Source of the DNA: Streptomyces populi
GTDB lineage: Bacteria; Actinomycetota; Actinomycetes; Streptomycetales; Streptomycetaceae
DNA length: 64,000 nucleotides
Direction: 5' to 3'
Assembly (NCBI RefSeq): GCF_002911015.1
Contig: NZ_KZ626870.1
Coordinates: 1 to 64,000 of the forward strand
How positions within the stretch are numbered: position 1 is the first letter of the stretch; every line of letters starts with the position of its first letter. Positions 33,255 to 42,396 of the stretch are shown here, piece after piece. Made by a program: the position numbers and the translations under genes. The notes under the pieces were generated by a model that was not told the DNA's origin, made no database searches, and was given only the letters and a program-made list of their open reading frames with translations.

Positions 33255-33848
33255 CTAGCTGCCCTGCGCCTTCGCGGCTCCGGAGATCACCCGGCGCAGC
33301 CCCTCGGTGAGTTCGGCGGCGTCGGTCGCCGAGTCCGGGTCGAAGAGCCACTGCACGCTGAGGCCGTTGAGCAGGACCTGGTAGAAGCCGCCGAGCGAGC
33401 GCATCGTGGCGTCGTCCACGTCGGCCTCCGATCCGCCGGCCAGCATGGGGACGAGCCCGCGCCGCCCCTCGTCCGAGGCCTTCGCCAGATGGTCGCGGAC
33501 CGTGGGCAGCCGGTCCGTGTTGGTGATCACCTCGAAGGTGAGCATCCAGATGGCCCGGTCCTCGACGAAGGAGCGGGTGATGCTCTCCCACGCCTCCTGG
33601 AAGCGTTCCAGGGAGCCGGGCGCGCTCGCGCTGTCCGTGGTCGCGAACGCGCCGAACGTCTCACCGATGTCGGAGATCAGCTCCACGTAGGCCTGCGCGA
33701 GCAGCGCGTCCTTCGAGCCGTAGTGGTAGCCGATGGACGCCAGGTTCGTCCCCGACTCCTTGACGATGTCGCGCGCCGTGGTGCGCGCGAAGCCCTTCTC
33801 CAGCAGGCAGCGCTTGGCGCCTTCGAGCAGATCCTCACGGTGTCCCAT
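33255..33848 (-). CDS. TetR family regulator of the adjacent MFS efflux gene
   Basis: 197 residues. The HTH is LLEKGFARTTARDIVKESGTNLASIGYHYGSKDALL; the C-terminal domain (LPTVRDHLAKASDEGRRGLVPML, LLNGLSVQWLFDPDSATD) is typical of TetR_C repressors of efflux pumps. ATG 33848. It is divergent from an EmrB/QacA-type exporter 122 bp away; the space between holds repeated ACAAGCGT and GAACGT-like half-sites and a CGTCTTA/TAAGACG inverted repeat over the exporter promoter. The arrangement is a standard ligand-induced efflux module. Confidence 0.92.
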   Translation of the reverse strand: MGHREDLLEGAKRCLLEKGFARTTARDIVKESGTNLASIGYHYGSKDALLAQAYVELISDIGETFGAFATTDSASAPGSLERFQEAWESITRSFVEDRAIWMLTFEVITNTDRLPTVRDHLAKASDEGRRGLVPMLAGGSEADVDDATMRSLGGFYQVLLNGLSVQWLFDPDSATDAAELTEGLRRVISGAAKAQGS

Positions 33849-33916
33849 GCCGGCCACCCTACCTCGATTCAGACAAGCGTCCCATACAACCGTCAAGGAC
33901 GGGCGTGTGAAACGAA

Positions 33917-33963
33917 CGTCTTATACGAGCGTACTAGACAAGCGTTTAAGACGTGCGTACAGT
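33917..33963 (+). promoter_or_regulatory. Efflux gene promoter with overlapping TetR-type repeats
   Basis: TAGACA (33935-33940), 17-bp spacer, TACAGT (33958-33963), then only 7 nt to the ATG at 33971, so the transcript is probably leaderless. Inverted arms CGTCTTA (33917-33923) and TAAGACG (33947-33953) and two ACAAGCGT copies overlap it; binding there would block RNA polymerase. Confidence 0.65.
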
Positions 33964-33970
33964 CCCTGGC

Positions 33971-35554
33971 ATGACGAACCCGACGAGCACGACTCCCGCC
34001 TCCGGCGCCCCCGGCGCTCTGGCCGGCCGCCGTGAATGGACCGCCCTCGGCGTCCTGATGCTTCCGCTGCTCCTGGTCTCGATGGACGTCTCCGTCCTCT
34101 ACTTCGCGATCCCCTCGATCAGCGCGGACCTGGAGCCGAGCGGCACCCAGCAGCTGTGGATCTTCGACATCTACGCGTTCGTGCTCGCCGGGCTGCTGAT
34201 GACGATGGGCTCCCTCGGCGACCGCATCGGGCGCCGCAAGCTGCTCCTGTTCGGCGCCGCCGCGTTCGGCTCCGCCTCCGTGCTCGCCGCCTACGCCGAC
34301 AGCGCCGAGATGCTGATCGCGGCCCGCGCGGTCCTCGGCGTCGGCGGCGCGACCCTGATGCCCTCGACCATGGCGATCATCAGGACGATGTTCACGGACC
34401 CCGGACAGCGCACGAAGGCGATCGGTCTGTGGTCCGGCGTCATGACCGGCGGTATCGCCCTCGGCTCGGTGATGAGCGGTGTGCTCGTCCAGTACTTCTG
34501 GTGGGGGTCGGTCTTCCTGGTCAACCTGCCCGCGATGGTGCTGCTGCTGGTCCTCGGCCCGATCCTGCTGCCCGAGTCGAAGAACCCCGAGCCGGGCCGG
34601 TTCGACCTGCTGAGCGTGCCGCTGTCGATGGCCGCCGTCCTGCCGGTGATCTACGGCGTCAAGGAGATCCCGGCCGAGGGCTGGCGGACCGAGTACGTCG
34701 TCTCGGTCCTGGTCGGCCTGGTCTTCACCGCCCTGTTCGTCCACCGCCAGCGCACCGCGAAGTCCCCGCTCATCTCCCCCGCCCTGTTCCGCGGCCGCGG
34801 CTTCGCACCCGCCGTCGTCCTCAACCTCGTCTCGTCCTTCGGCATGATGGGCTCGGCGTACTTCACCACCCAGTACCTCCAGTCGGTGCTCGGCAAGAGC
34901 TCCATGGCCGCCGCCCTGTGGTCCCTGCTCCCCACCGTCCTGGTCGGTGTGGCCGCGCCGGTCGCGGCCCAGCTCGTGCAGAAGGGCGTCCACCGCGCCC
35001 ACGTCGTCTCCGGCGGGTTCGTCATCGCCGCCTGCGGCTACGGACTGCTGGCCTGCGCCGGCACCGACTCGCTGTGGCTCGTGCTGGCCGGCGCGGGTGT
35101 CCTCGCCTCCGGGATCGTCACCGTGATGTCCCAGATGATGGACCTCGCCCTCGGCACGGTCCCCCTCGGCAACACGGGCGCCGCCGCCTCCCTGCTGGAG
35201 ACCGGCGCCGAGTTCGGCGGCGCCCTCGGCATGGCGGTCCTGGGCTCCATCGGCACGGCGGTCTACCGCCACGACGTCCCGGCCGGCGTCCCGGCCGCGG
35301 CGCACGAGACGCTGGGCGGCGCGCTGGCCGTGGCCGGACAGCTGCCGGGCGATGCCGGACAGGCACTGGCCGCCGCCGCGCGGGAGGCGTTCACCCACGG
35401 CATGCAGGCGGCGGCCGTCGCCGGCGCGGTCCTGCTGCTGGGCGCCGCGGTCCTCGCCACGGTGAGCCTGCGCAAGGTGACGGTGCGCGAGGACGGCGAC
35501 GCCCTCGACGCCGGGACCGCCCAGCCGCTCCAGGCGCCGGCGGCCGAGCACTGA
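33971..35554 (+). CDS. MFS drug exporter, DHA2 (EmrB/QacA) type
   Basis: 527 residues with about 14 helices. It starts LGVLMLPLLLVSMDVSVLYFAIPSI, motif D1-like, followed by motif A (GSLGDRIGRRKLLLFG) and motif C-like GIALGSVMSGVL. It is a proton-driven multidrug or antibiotic exporter. No ribosome site is present; the promoter spacing indicates a leaderless mRNA. It is controlled by the divergent TetR gene (inference). A hairpin at 35595-35628 ends the transcript. Confidence 0.93.
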   Translation: MTNPTSTTPASGAPGALAGRREWTALGVLMLPLLLVSMDVSVLYFAIPSISADLEPSGTQQLWIFDIYAFVLAGLLMTMGSLGDRIGRRKLLLFGAAAFGSASVLAAYADSAEMLIAARAVLGVGGATLMPSTMAIIRTMFTDPGQRTKAIGLWSGVMTGGIALGSVMSGVLVQYFWWGSVFLVNLPAMVLLLVLGPILLPESKNPEPGRFDLLSVPLSMAAVLPVIYGVKEIPAEGWRTEYVVSVLVGLVFTALFVHRQRTAKSPLISPALFRGRGFAPAVVLNLVSSFGMMGSAYFTTQYLQSVLGKSSMAAALWSLLPTVLVGVAAPVAAQLVQKGVHRAHVVSGGFVIAACGYGLLACAGTDSLWLVLAGAGVLASGIVTVMSQMMDLALGTVPLGNTGAAASLLETGAEFGGALGMAVLGSIGTAVYRHDVPAGVPAAAHETLGGALAVAGQLPGDAGQALAAAAREAFTHGMQAAAVAGAVLLLGAAVLATVSLRKVTVREDGDALDAGTAQPLQAPAAEH

Positions 35555-35594
35555 CACCCGCCCACCGGGCGGAGGACCGCCCTGACGCCCGGAC

Positions 35595-35628
35595 GCCGGG
35601 CGGGCCGGAGCACTCCGGCCCGCCCGGC
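35595..35628 (+). terminator. Efflux gene terminator, 16-bp perfect stem
   Basis: GCCGGGCGGGCCGGAG (35595-35610), loop CA (in practice 4-6 nt), exact complement 35613-35628. It lies 41 bp after the MFS stop. Confidence 0.8.
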
Positions 35629-35759
35629 ACCGGCATGCGCGCGGACGTCCTCCGGCCCGCGTGCCCGGGGACGCCCGTCGAGTCGACTCCCGGGCCCACC
35701 CCTCCCGATCAGGACGGCGACGCCGGGGAGTTGTCGGCGGAGCGTGCCAGGATGGGCCT

Positions 35760-38729
35760 GTGACACAGACATTCGGTACGCCGTTCATCGGCCGGGGTGA
35801 CGAACTCGCCCGGCTCACCGGCGTGCTGGAGCGCGCCAGGGACGGCGAGCCGCGCGCGGTCCTGGTGGCCGGGGACGCCGGTGTCGGCAAGACCCGCACG
35901 CTCACGGAGGCGGCGGCGCACGCGACCGCCGCCGGGACGACGGTCCTGACCGGACACTGCGTGGACCTCGGCGACGTGGGCCTGCCGTACCTCCCGTTCA
36001 CGGAGATCCTGGGCGCGGCGGCCGCCGACGACCGCCTCGCCCCGGCGTTCGCGGCCCACCCGGCGGTGGACCGGCTGACCGGCTCCGGTCCGGGACACGG
36101 CGCACCCGACCCCGGCGGCCGGCTCCGGCTCTTCGAGGGTGTCGCGGCCCTCCTCGCCGACCTGGCCGACATCACCCCGCTCCTGCTGGTCCTCGAGGAC
36201 CTCCACTGGGCGGACCAGTCCTCCCGCGACCTGCTCCGCTTCCTGCTCAGCCGGGGCGTGCTCCAGCGGCCCTCCCCCGACGGCCCCGCCCGGCGCCTCG
36301 CGGTCTTCGCCTCGTACCGCGCGGACGACCTGCACCGCCGCCACCCGTTGCGCCCCCTGCTCGCCGAGCTGATCCGGCTGCCGGCCGTCGACCGGCTGGA
36401 GCTGCGGCCGATGGCCGACGCCGACGTGGCCCGGCTCGTGCGCGCGCTGCGCACCGGCCCGGTCTCCGACGTCACGGTCCGCCGCATCGTCGAGCGCGCC
36501 GAGGGCAACGCCTTCTACGCCGAGGAGCTGCTCGCCGCGCTGCCCGGTGACGAGGCCCCCGTCTCCCCCGCCATGCCCAGCGGGCTGGCCGACGTCCTCC
36601 TCATCCGCATCGAGCAACTCTCCGACACCGCCCAGCAGGTGCTGCGCACGGCGGCCGTCGCGGGGCGCCGCGTCGAGCACGAACTGCTGCGCGGCGCCGT
36701 ACAACTCCCCGAGGAGGAGCTGGAGTCGGCGCTGCGCGAGGCCGTCGGCCACCAACTGCTGGTGCCCGGGGACGACGCGACGTACTCGTTCCGTCACGCG
36801 CTCACCCGGGAGGCCGTGTACGCGGACCTGCTGCCCGGTGAACGGGTCCGGCTGCACGGCCAGTTCGCCGGACTGCTCGCGGGAGCCGCCCGTTCGGCGA
36901 AGAACGCGGCGGAGCGCGCCCACCACTCGCGCGAGAGCCACGACCTGGCCGACGCGCTCACCGCCTCCCTCGAAGCGGCCGATCACGCCCAGCGCGTCGG
37001 CGCGCCCGCCGAGGAGCTGCGCCATCTGGAGGCCGCGCTCGAACTGTGGCCCGCGGTGGACTCCGGCGCCCGCCCCGAGGGCGGCACGGTCGCCCTCACC
37101 CTGCGCGCCTCGGCGGCCGCCGCCCGCGCCGGGGAGAGCCATCGCGCGGTCCACCTCACCCGCGACGCGCTCGCCAGGGCCGGCTCGGACGCCGACTCCG
37201 AGCTCGCCGCCCGGGTCCGGTACACCCTCGCGGGCAACCTGATGCGGATCGACAGCCTGAAGGACGCGTTCGCCTACAGCAGCGAGGCACTCGCGATGAT
37301 CCCCGCCGAGCCGCCCTCGTACACCTGGGTGTGGGCGGCGGCGACCCATGTCATGGCGGCCCGCTACGTGGGGCGGGAGGAGGACGCCGAGCGGGTCGCC
37401 CGGCAGGCGCTCGCCACCGCCGAACAGCTCCGGCTGGCCGACGCCCAGGCCGACCTGACGATCTCCCTGGTCGGCATGGAGGCGGACAACCGGCGCACCC
37501 CGAAGGGCCGCGAACGCCTGCGCCGGGCCCGTGAACTGGCCCACGGCGCCGGGAACTTCCCGGTGGAGATGCGGGCGCTGTTCAACCTGGCCCTCGGCGC
37601 CTACGAATCCGGCGCCCTGGACGAGTGCCTGACCTGGCTCGGCGACGGCGTGGACCGGGCCCGCCGCACCGGACTCCTCTCCTCGCCGTACGCCCTGGAG
37701 CTCCGCTACCTCCAGTCCCTGGTGCTGTACACGCTGGGCCGCTGGGACGAGTGCGCCCGGGCGGCCGCCGAGGACGCCGAGCTGCTGCCGGTGGCGGCCG
37801 GGTTCGCGACCGGGCCCGCACTGTACGTGGCGCTGGCCCGCGGCGAGCACGACGCGGCCGTCGCCGGGGCCCGGGCGCTGCTCGACCGGCCCTTCGACTG
37901 GATGTCGGCGCTCATCGCGAACATCGTGCTGACCGACTCGGCCGCGCTCGAGGGCGACGCCGAGGACTCCGTACGACGGCTGCGCACCGCGGTCGGGACG
38001 CTCACCGACACCTCGGGCTCCGGACGGCCCGACGTCGTGGTGCGGCTCGCCGCGCTCGCCCTGGCGGCGGTCGCGGACGCGGCCGAGGAGGCCCGGCTGT
38101 CCGGCGACCCGGCGGGCGCCGACCGCTGGGCCCGGACCGCGGCCGAGCTGGTGGAGCTCGCCCGGGGGTCGGCAGCCCGGGGCGAGGACGGCACCCGGCA
38201 GGGGCCCGAGGGCATGGCCTGGCTCGCCCGCGCCGAGGCCGAGTGGCTGCGCGCCCGCACCGGCCCGGACGTCGCGGCCTGGGACCTGGCCGTGACGGCG
38301 TTCGGCTACGGCGACCCGTACGAACTGGCCCGGTGCAGGAGGCGGCTCGCGGAGGCCCTCCTCGCCGCGGACCGCCGCGAGGAGGCCGCGGAGCAGGCCC
38401 GCGCGGCCCGCGAGACCGCCGTGCGCCTCGGGGCGGTGCCGCTGCTCGAGGCCCTGGACTCGCTCGTCCGGCGCGGCCGCCTCGACGGGGCACCGGCCGC
38501 CGGGGAGCGCATCGCCGCGCTGACCGCCCGGGAGAGCGACGTGCTGCGGCTGCTCGGCCGGGGCCGTACCAACCGCCAGATCGGCGAGGAGCTGTTCATC
38601 AGCGGCAAGACGGCGAGCGTCCACGTCTCCAACATCCTCGCCAAGCTGGGCGCCGCGAGCCGCACCGAGGCCGTGGCCATCGCCTACCGCGAGGGCCTGA
38701 TCGAGCCGGAGACGACCCCCTCCGCGTGA
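35760..38729 (+). CDS. LAL-type LuxR family regulator (large ATPase regulator)
   Basis: 989 residues. An N-terminal AAA/NACHT-like ATPase (FIGRGDELARL, Walker A GDAGVGKTR, Walker B LLLVLEDLHWAD, sensor-like VFASYRADDLHRRHPLRPLL) is followed by a long TPR-like helical region and a C-terminal LuxR HTH (ARESDVLRLLGRGRTNRQIG, KTASVHVSNILAKLGAASRTEA). Such MalT-like proteins bind an inducer and ATP, then activate promoters. The target is unknown; a similar LAL gene lies at 51344-54436. GTG 35760 is chosen because the FIGR motif follows about 12 residues later, as in relatives. The gene ends at a 46-bp palindrome. Confidence 0.9.
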   Translation: MTQTFGTPFIGRGDELARLTGVLERARDGEPRAVLVAGDAGVGKTRTLTEAAAHATAAGTTVLTGHCVDLGDVGLPYLPFTEILGAAAADDRLAPAFAAHPAVDRLTGSGPGHGAPDPGGRLRLFEGVAALLADLADITPLLLVLEDLHWADQSSRDLLRFLLSRGVLQRPSPDGPARRLAVFASYRADDLHRRHPLRPLLAELIRLPAVDRLELRPMADADVARLVRALRTGPVSDVTVRRIVERAEGNAFYAEELLAALPGDEAPVSPAMPSGLADVLLIRIEQLSDTAQQVLRTAAVAGRRVEHELLRGAVQLPEEELESALREAVGHQLLVPGDDATYSFRHALTREAVYADLLPGERVRLHGQFAGLLAGAARSAKNAAERAHHSRESHDLADALTASLEAADHAQRVGAPAEELRHLEAALELWPAVDSGARPEGGTVALTLRASAAAARAGESHRAVHLTRDALARAGSDADSELAARVRYTLAGNLMRIDSLKDAFAYSSEALAMIPAEPPSYTWVWAAATHVMAARYVGREEDAERVARQALATAEQLRLADAQADLTISLVGMEADNRRTPKGRERLRRARELAHGAGNFPVEMRALFNLALGAYESGALDECLTWLGDGVDRARRTGLLSSPYALELRYLQSLVLYTLGRWDECARAAAEDAELLPVAAGFATGPALYVALARGEHDAAVAGARALLDRPFDWMSALIANIVLTDSAALEGDAEDSVRRLRTAVGTLTDTSGSGRPDVVVRLAALALAAVADAAEEARLSGDPAGADRWARTAAELVELARGSAARGEDGTRQGPEGMAWLARAEAEWLRARTGPDVAAWDLAVTAFGYGDPYELARCRRRLAEALLAADRREEAAEQARAARETAVRLGAVPLLEALDSLVRRGRLDGAPAAGERIAALTARESDVLRLLGRGRTNRQIGEELFISGKTASVHVSNILAKLGAASRTEAVAIAYREGLIEPETTPSA

Positions 38730-38739
38730 TCGGACGGAA

Positions 38740-38785
38740 ACGGCCGGGGGCCGGGACACCAGCTGGTGTCCCGGCCCCCGGCCGT
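38740..38785. terminator. 46-bp perfect palindrome, convergent terminator
   Basis: Arms 38740-38762 and 38763-38785 are exact reverse complements, 23 bp each with no spacer, centred on CCAGCTGG. It lies 10 bp after the LAL stop and 27 bp after the end of serA, serving both convergent genes. Confidence 0.85.
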
Positions 38786-38812
38786 CGTACGGGAAGCCGT
38801 CGCGACGCGGCC

Positions 38813-40402
38813 TCAGACCAGGTTGACCGAACGCGCCGACGTCGCGCCGATCTCCTCGGAGAGCTCGGTGAGGACGCTCTGCGGCACGGTGTCGTCGACG
38901 GTCAGGACCGCGAGGGCCTCGCCGCCGACGGCCGCGCGGGCGACCTGCATGCCGGCGATGTTGATGCCGGCCTCGCCGAGGATGCGGCCGACGGTGCCGA
39001 CGACGCCGGGACGGTCCTCGTAGCTCAGGACGACCATGTGGTCGGCGAGCGCGAGGTCCACGTCGTACTCACCGACGGCGACGATCTTCTGCAGGTGCTT
39101 CGGGCCGGCCAGCGTGCCGGAGACCGCGACCTCCTGGCCGTCGCCGAGCGTGCCGCGCACGGTGACCACGTTGCGGTGGTCGGGGGACTCCGAGCTCGTG
39201 GTCAGCCGGACCTCGACGCCGCGCTCCTGCGCGAACAGCGGGGCGTTGACGTACGACACGGTCTCGTCGACGACGTCCTCGAACACGCCCTTGAGCGCGG
39301 AGAGTTCGAGCACCTTGACGTCGTGCTGGGTGATCTCGCCGTACACCTCGACGTCGAGGCGGACCGCGACCTCGCCCGCGAGGGCGGTGAAGATGCGGCC
39401 GAGCTTCTCGGCGAGCGGCAGACCGGGCTTGACGTCCTCGGCGATGACGCCGCCCTGGACGTTGACCGCGTCGGGGACGAGCTCACCGGCGAGGGCGAGG
39501 CGCACCGAGCGGGCGACGGCGATGCCGGCCTTCTCCTGGGCCTCGTCCGTCGAGGCGCCGAGGTGCGGGGTGCAGACGACCTCGTCGAGCTCGAACAGCG
39601 GGGAGTCCGTGCAGGGCTCCTTCGCGTACACGTCGAGGCCGGCGCCGGCGACGCGACCCTCCTTGAGCGCCGAGTACAGCGCCGCCTCGTCGACGATCCC
39701 GCCGCGCGCGGCGTTGACGATGCGCACGGTCGGCTTGACCTTGTGCAGGGCCTCGTCGCCGATGAGACCGAGGGTCTCGGGGGTCTTCGGCAGGTGCACG
39801 GTGATGAAGTCCGAGACCTCGAGCAGCTCGTCGAGGGTGAGGACCTTCACGCCCATCTGCGCGGCCCGCGCGGGCTGGATGTAGGGGTCGTAGGCGACGA
39901 CCTTCATGCCGAACGCCGACATGCGCTGCGCGACGAGCGCGCCGATGCGGCCGAGGCCGACGACACCGAGGGTCTTCTCGGCCAGCTCGACACCGGTGTA
40001 CTTGCTGCGCTTCCACTCGCCGTTCTTCAGCGCCGTGTTGGCCTGCGGGATGTGGCGCGCGGTGGCGAGGAGCAGACCGCAGGCCAGCTCGGCCGCGGTC
40101 ACGATGTTGGAGGTGGGGGCGTTGACGACCATCACGCCGGCCTTGGTGGCGGCGGAGACGTCGACGTTGTCCAGGCCGACGCCGGCTCGTGCGACGACCT
40201 TCAGCTTCCTGGCGGCGGCGACGGCCTCGGCGTCGACCTTGGTGGCCGAGCGGATGAGGATGGCGTCGACGTCGGCGATGGCGGGCAGCAGCTCGGCACG
40301 GTCCGCGCCGTTGCAGTGCCGGATCTCGAAGTCCGGGCCCAGGGCGTCTACGGTCGCGGGCGACAGCTCTTCAGCGATGAGTACGACAGGTTTCGAGCTC
40401 AC
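38813..40402 (-). CDS. serA: D-3-phosphoglycerate dehydrogenase
   Basis: 529 residues, the long actinobacterial/mycobacterial form. It oxidises 3-phosphoglycerate, the first step of serine synthesis. The catalytic and NAD domains show RSATKVDAEAVAAA, GVVGLGRIGALVAQRM, NAARGGIVDE (catalytic Arg), DVYAKEPC (Glu) and TPHLGASTDEAQE (His). After it come an intervening ASB-like domain (about 315-450) and a C-terminal ACT domain (HMVVLSYEDRPGVVGTVGRIL) that gives serine feedback inhibition. GTG 40402 follows GAGGAC by 5 nt; an in-frame GTG 12 nt upstream is less likely. It is located downstream of ilvC on the same strand but separated by 309 bp. Confidence 0.95.
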   Translation of the reverse strand: MSSKPVVLIAEELSPATVDALGPDFEIRHCNGADRAELLPAIADVDAILIRSATKVDAEAVAAARKLKVVARAGVGLDNVDVSAATKAGVMVVNAPTSNIVTAAELACGLLLATARHIPQANTALKNGEWKRSKYTGVELAEKTLGVVGLGRIGALVAQRMSAFGMKVVAYDPYIQPARAAQMGVKVLTLDELLEVSDFITVHLPKTPETLGLIGDEALHKVKPTVRIVNAARGGIVDEAALYSALKEGRVAGAGLDVYAKEPCTDSPLFELDEVVCTPHLGASTDEAQEKAGIAVARSVRLALAGELVPDAVNVQGGVIAEDVKPGLPLAEKLGRIFTALAGEVAVRLDVEVYGEITQHDVKVLELSALKGVFEDVVDETVSYVNAPLFAQERGVEVRLTTSSESPDHRNVVTVRGTLGDGQEVAVSGTLAGPKHLQKIVAVGEYDVDLALADHMVVLSYEDRPGVVGTVGRILGEAGINIAGMQVARAAVGGEALAVLTVDDTVPQSVLTELSEEIGATSARSVNLV

Positions 40403-40711
40403 GTGAGTCCTCACAAGTCCAATGCGGACGGCCGTCCCGACGGCCGCAGGCGGTGGAGGGTTTTAGCGGCCCCGGAATGTACCTGCACTTCTTGGGGGGT
40501 CGCTCGAGCCGCGTGGAAGACGCACGACGCTGTGGGCCTGACGCGTTGGTGATGTGGAGCAGTGTAGTGGCGCCGGAGAGGTCGTCCTGCGCCTCCGCGG
40601 AAGGATCACCCGTCCGTGGCTGGACGGGATGTCCAACACCGCGCCCACGGGGGTTACCCGGGGTTCGACGAAGGGGCCGGAGCATGCCGCCCCGGCCCCT
40701 CGTCGTGCGGC
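40403..40711. other. Intergenic region serA / ilvC
   Basis: 309 bp. It holds the serA promoter and leader on the left (possible -10 TAAAAC at 40460-40465 on the - strand, a GACGGCCG direct repeat at 40427-40445) and the ilvC terminator on the right. No gene is convincing. Confidence 0.55.
40666..40705 (-). terminator. ilvC terminator hairpin
   Basis: CGACGAAGGGGCCGG (40666-40680) pairs with CCGGCCCCTCGTCG (40692-40705) leaving one bulged A; 11-nt loop. It starts 7 nt after the ilvC stop codon. Confidence 0.75.
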
Positions 40712-41713
40712 TTACGCCTCGTCGTCGTTGACCCACGACATGAGCTTGCGCAGCTCCTTGCCGGTGGTCTCCAGGAGGTGGTTCTCGTCCTGGGTCTTGT
40801 ACTCGTTGTACTTCTTCAGGCCCGAGTGGTACTCGTCCATCCAGTTGCGGGCGAACGTGCCGTCCTGGATCTCGGCGAGGACCTTCTTCATCTCCGCCTT
40901 GGTGGCGTCCGTGATGATGCGCGGGCCGGTGACGTAGTCGCCCCACTCGGCGGTCTCGGAGACGGACCAGCGCATCTTCTCCAGGCCGCCCTCGTACATG
41001 AGGTCGACGATGAGCTTCAGCTCGTGGAGGCACTCGAAGTACGCGATCTCCGGCTGGTAGCCGGCCTCGGTCAGCGTCTCGAAGCCGGCCTTGACCAGGG
41101 CGGCGGTGCCACCGCAGAGGACGGCCTGCTCACCGAACAGGTCGGTCTCGGTCTCCTCGGTGAAGGTCGTCTTGATGACGCCGGCGCGGGTGCCGCCGAT
41201 GCCCTTGGCGTACGAGAGGGCGAGCGCGAAGGCGTTGCCGGTCGCGTCCTGCTCGACGGCCGCGATGCAGGGGACGCCGCGGCCCTCCTCGTACTGACGG
41301 CGCACGAGGTGGCCCGGGCCCTTGGGGGCGACCATGCAGACGTCGATACCGGCCGGGGGCTTGATGAAGCCGAAGCGGATGTTCAGGCCGTGGCCGAAGA
41401 ACAGCGCGTCGCCGTCCTTCAGGTTGTCCTTGATGGACTCCTCGTAGACCTGGGCCTGGATCGGGTCCGGGACCAGGATCATGATGACGTCGGCCTCGGC
41501 CGCGGCCTCGGCCGGGGTCACCACGCGCAGGCCCTGCTCCTCGGCCTTCGCCTTGGACTTGGAGCCCTCGTGCAGACCGACGCGGACGTCGACACCCGAG
41601 TCACGCAGGGACAGCGCGTGGGCGTGGCCCTGGCTGCCGTAGCCGATGACCGCGACCTTGCGGCCCTGGATGATGGACAGGTCTGCGTCGTCGTCGTAGA
41701 ACAGCTCGGCCAC
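40712..41713 (-). CDS. ilvC: Ketol-acid reductoisomerase (class I)
   Basis: 333 residues. It performs alkyl migration and NADPH-dependent reduction of acetolactate or acetohydroxybutyrate in valine, leucine and isoleucine synthesis. The Rossmann motif VIGYGSQGHAHALSLRDSG, MVAPKGPGHLVRRQYEEG, and the Mg-binding all-helical C-domain (TETDLFGEQAVLCGG, YFECLHELKLIVDLMYEGG) are intact. The length is typical of class I. GTG 41713. Third gene of the ilvB-ilvH-ilvC set; a stable hairpin lies in the 135-bp gap from ilvH and may adjust relative expression. Confidence 0.96.
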   Translation of the reverse strand: MAELFYDDDADLSIIQGRKVAVIGYGSQGHAHALSLRDSGVDVRVGLHEGSKSKAKAEEQGLRVVTPAEAAAEADVIMILVPDPIQAQVYEESIKDNLKDGDALFFGHGLNIRFGFIKPPAGIDVCMVAPKGPGHLVRRQYEEGRGVPCIAAVEQDATGNAFALALSYAKGIGGTRAGVIKTTFTEETETDLFGEQAVLCGGTAALVKAGFETLTEAGYQPEIAYFECLHELKLIVDLMYEGGLEKMRWSVSETAEWGDYVTGPRIITDATKAEMKKVLAEIQDGTFARNWMDEYHSGLKKYNEYKTQDENHLLETTGKELRKLMSWVNDDEA

Positions 41714-41799
41714 TGGGGTTCTCCTTGTTTTCCGGTATTTCCGGTGTTGCGTCCCACCGTACGGCGGGCGGGTGAAGTGAGGTTCTCGGGTCTCGGCAT

Positions 41800-41830
41800 A
41801 CGGGCGGGCCGGGGTGGGCGGCCCGCCCGT
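41800..41830 (-). other. Hairpin between ilvH and ilvC
   Basis: ACGGGCGGGCC (41800-41810) and GGCCCGCCCGT (41820-41830) form a perfect 11-bp stem with a 9-nt loop, 18 nt after the ilvH stop. It could be a partial terminator or an RNA-processing/stability element inside the ilvBHC transcript. Confidence 0.6.
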
Positions 41831-41848
41831 GCACCGGTGTTCTCCGGT

Positions 41849-42376
41849 TTAGGCCGAACGGTCCAGCGCGCGCAGCGACCGGTCGGTGATCGAACGCGCC
41901 CCGCGTCCGATCGCGATCGTGCCGGACTGGACCAGCTCCTTGATGCCGAACGGCTCCAGCATCTTGAGCATGGCCTCCAGCTTGTCGGCGCCGCCGGTGG
42001 CCTCGATGGTGACGGCCTCCGGGGAGACGTCGACGGTCTTGGCACGGAACAACTGAACGATCTCGACGATCTGGGAGCGCGTCTCGTTGTCGGCGCGCAC
42101 CTTCACCAGAACGAGTTCCCGCTGAACGGCCGAACCGGGCTCCAGCTCGACGATCTTCAGGACGTTGACGAGCTTGTTGAGCTGCTTGGTGACCTGCTCG
42201 AGCGGGAGTTCCTCGATCACGTTCACCACGATGGTGATGCGGGAGATCTCGGGGTGCTCGGTGACACCGACGGCGAGGGAGTCGATGTTGAAGCCGCGCC
42301 GGGAGAACAGGGCGGTGATCCGGGCGAGGACACCGGGCTTGTTCTCGACGAGGACGGAGAGGGTGTGCTTGCTCAT
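41849..42376 (-). CDS. ilvH: Acetolactate synthase regulatory subunit
   Basis: 175 residues. The N-terminal ACT domain (LSVLVENKPGVLARITALFSRRGFNIDSLAVG) binds valine for feedback inhibition; the C-terminal domain (RELVLVKVRA ... VTIEATGGADKLEAMLKMLEPFGIKELVQSGTIAIGRG) completes the standard small subunit. It activates IlvB and makes it valine-sensitive. ATG 42376 lies 20 nt after the ilvB stop, so they are cotranscribed and probably coupled. Also named ilvN. Confidence 0.96.
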   Translation of the reverse strand: MSKHTLSVLVENKPGVLARITALFSRRGFNIDSLAVGVTEHPEISRITIVVNVIEELPLEQVTKQLNKLVNVLKIVELEPGSAVQRELVLVKVRADNETRSQIVEIVQLFRAKTVDVSPEAVTIEATGGADKLEAMLKMLEPFGIKELVQSGTIAIGRGARSITDRSLRALDRSA

Positions 42377-42396
42377 GGGTCTGACTCGGCTCTCTC

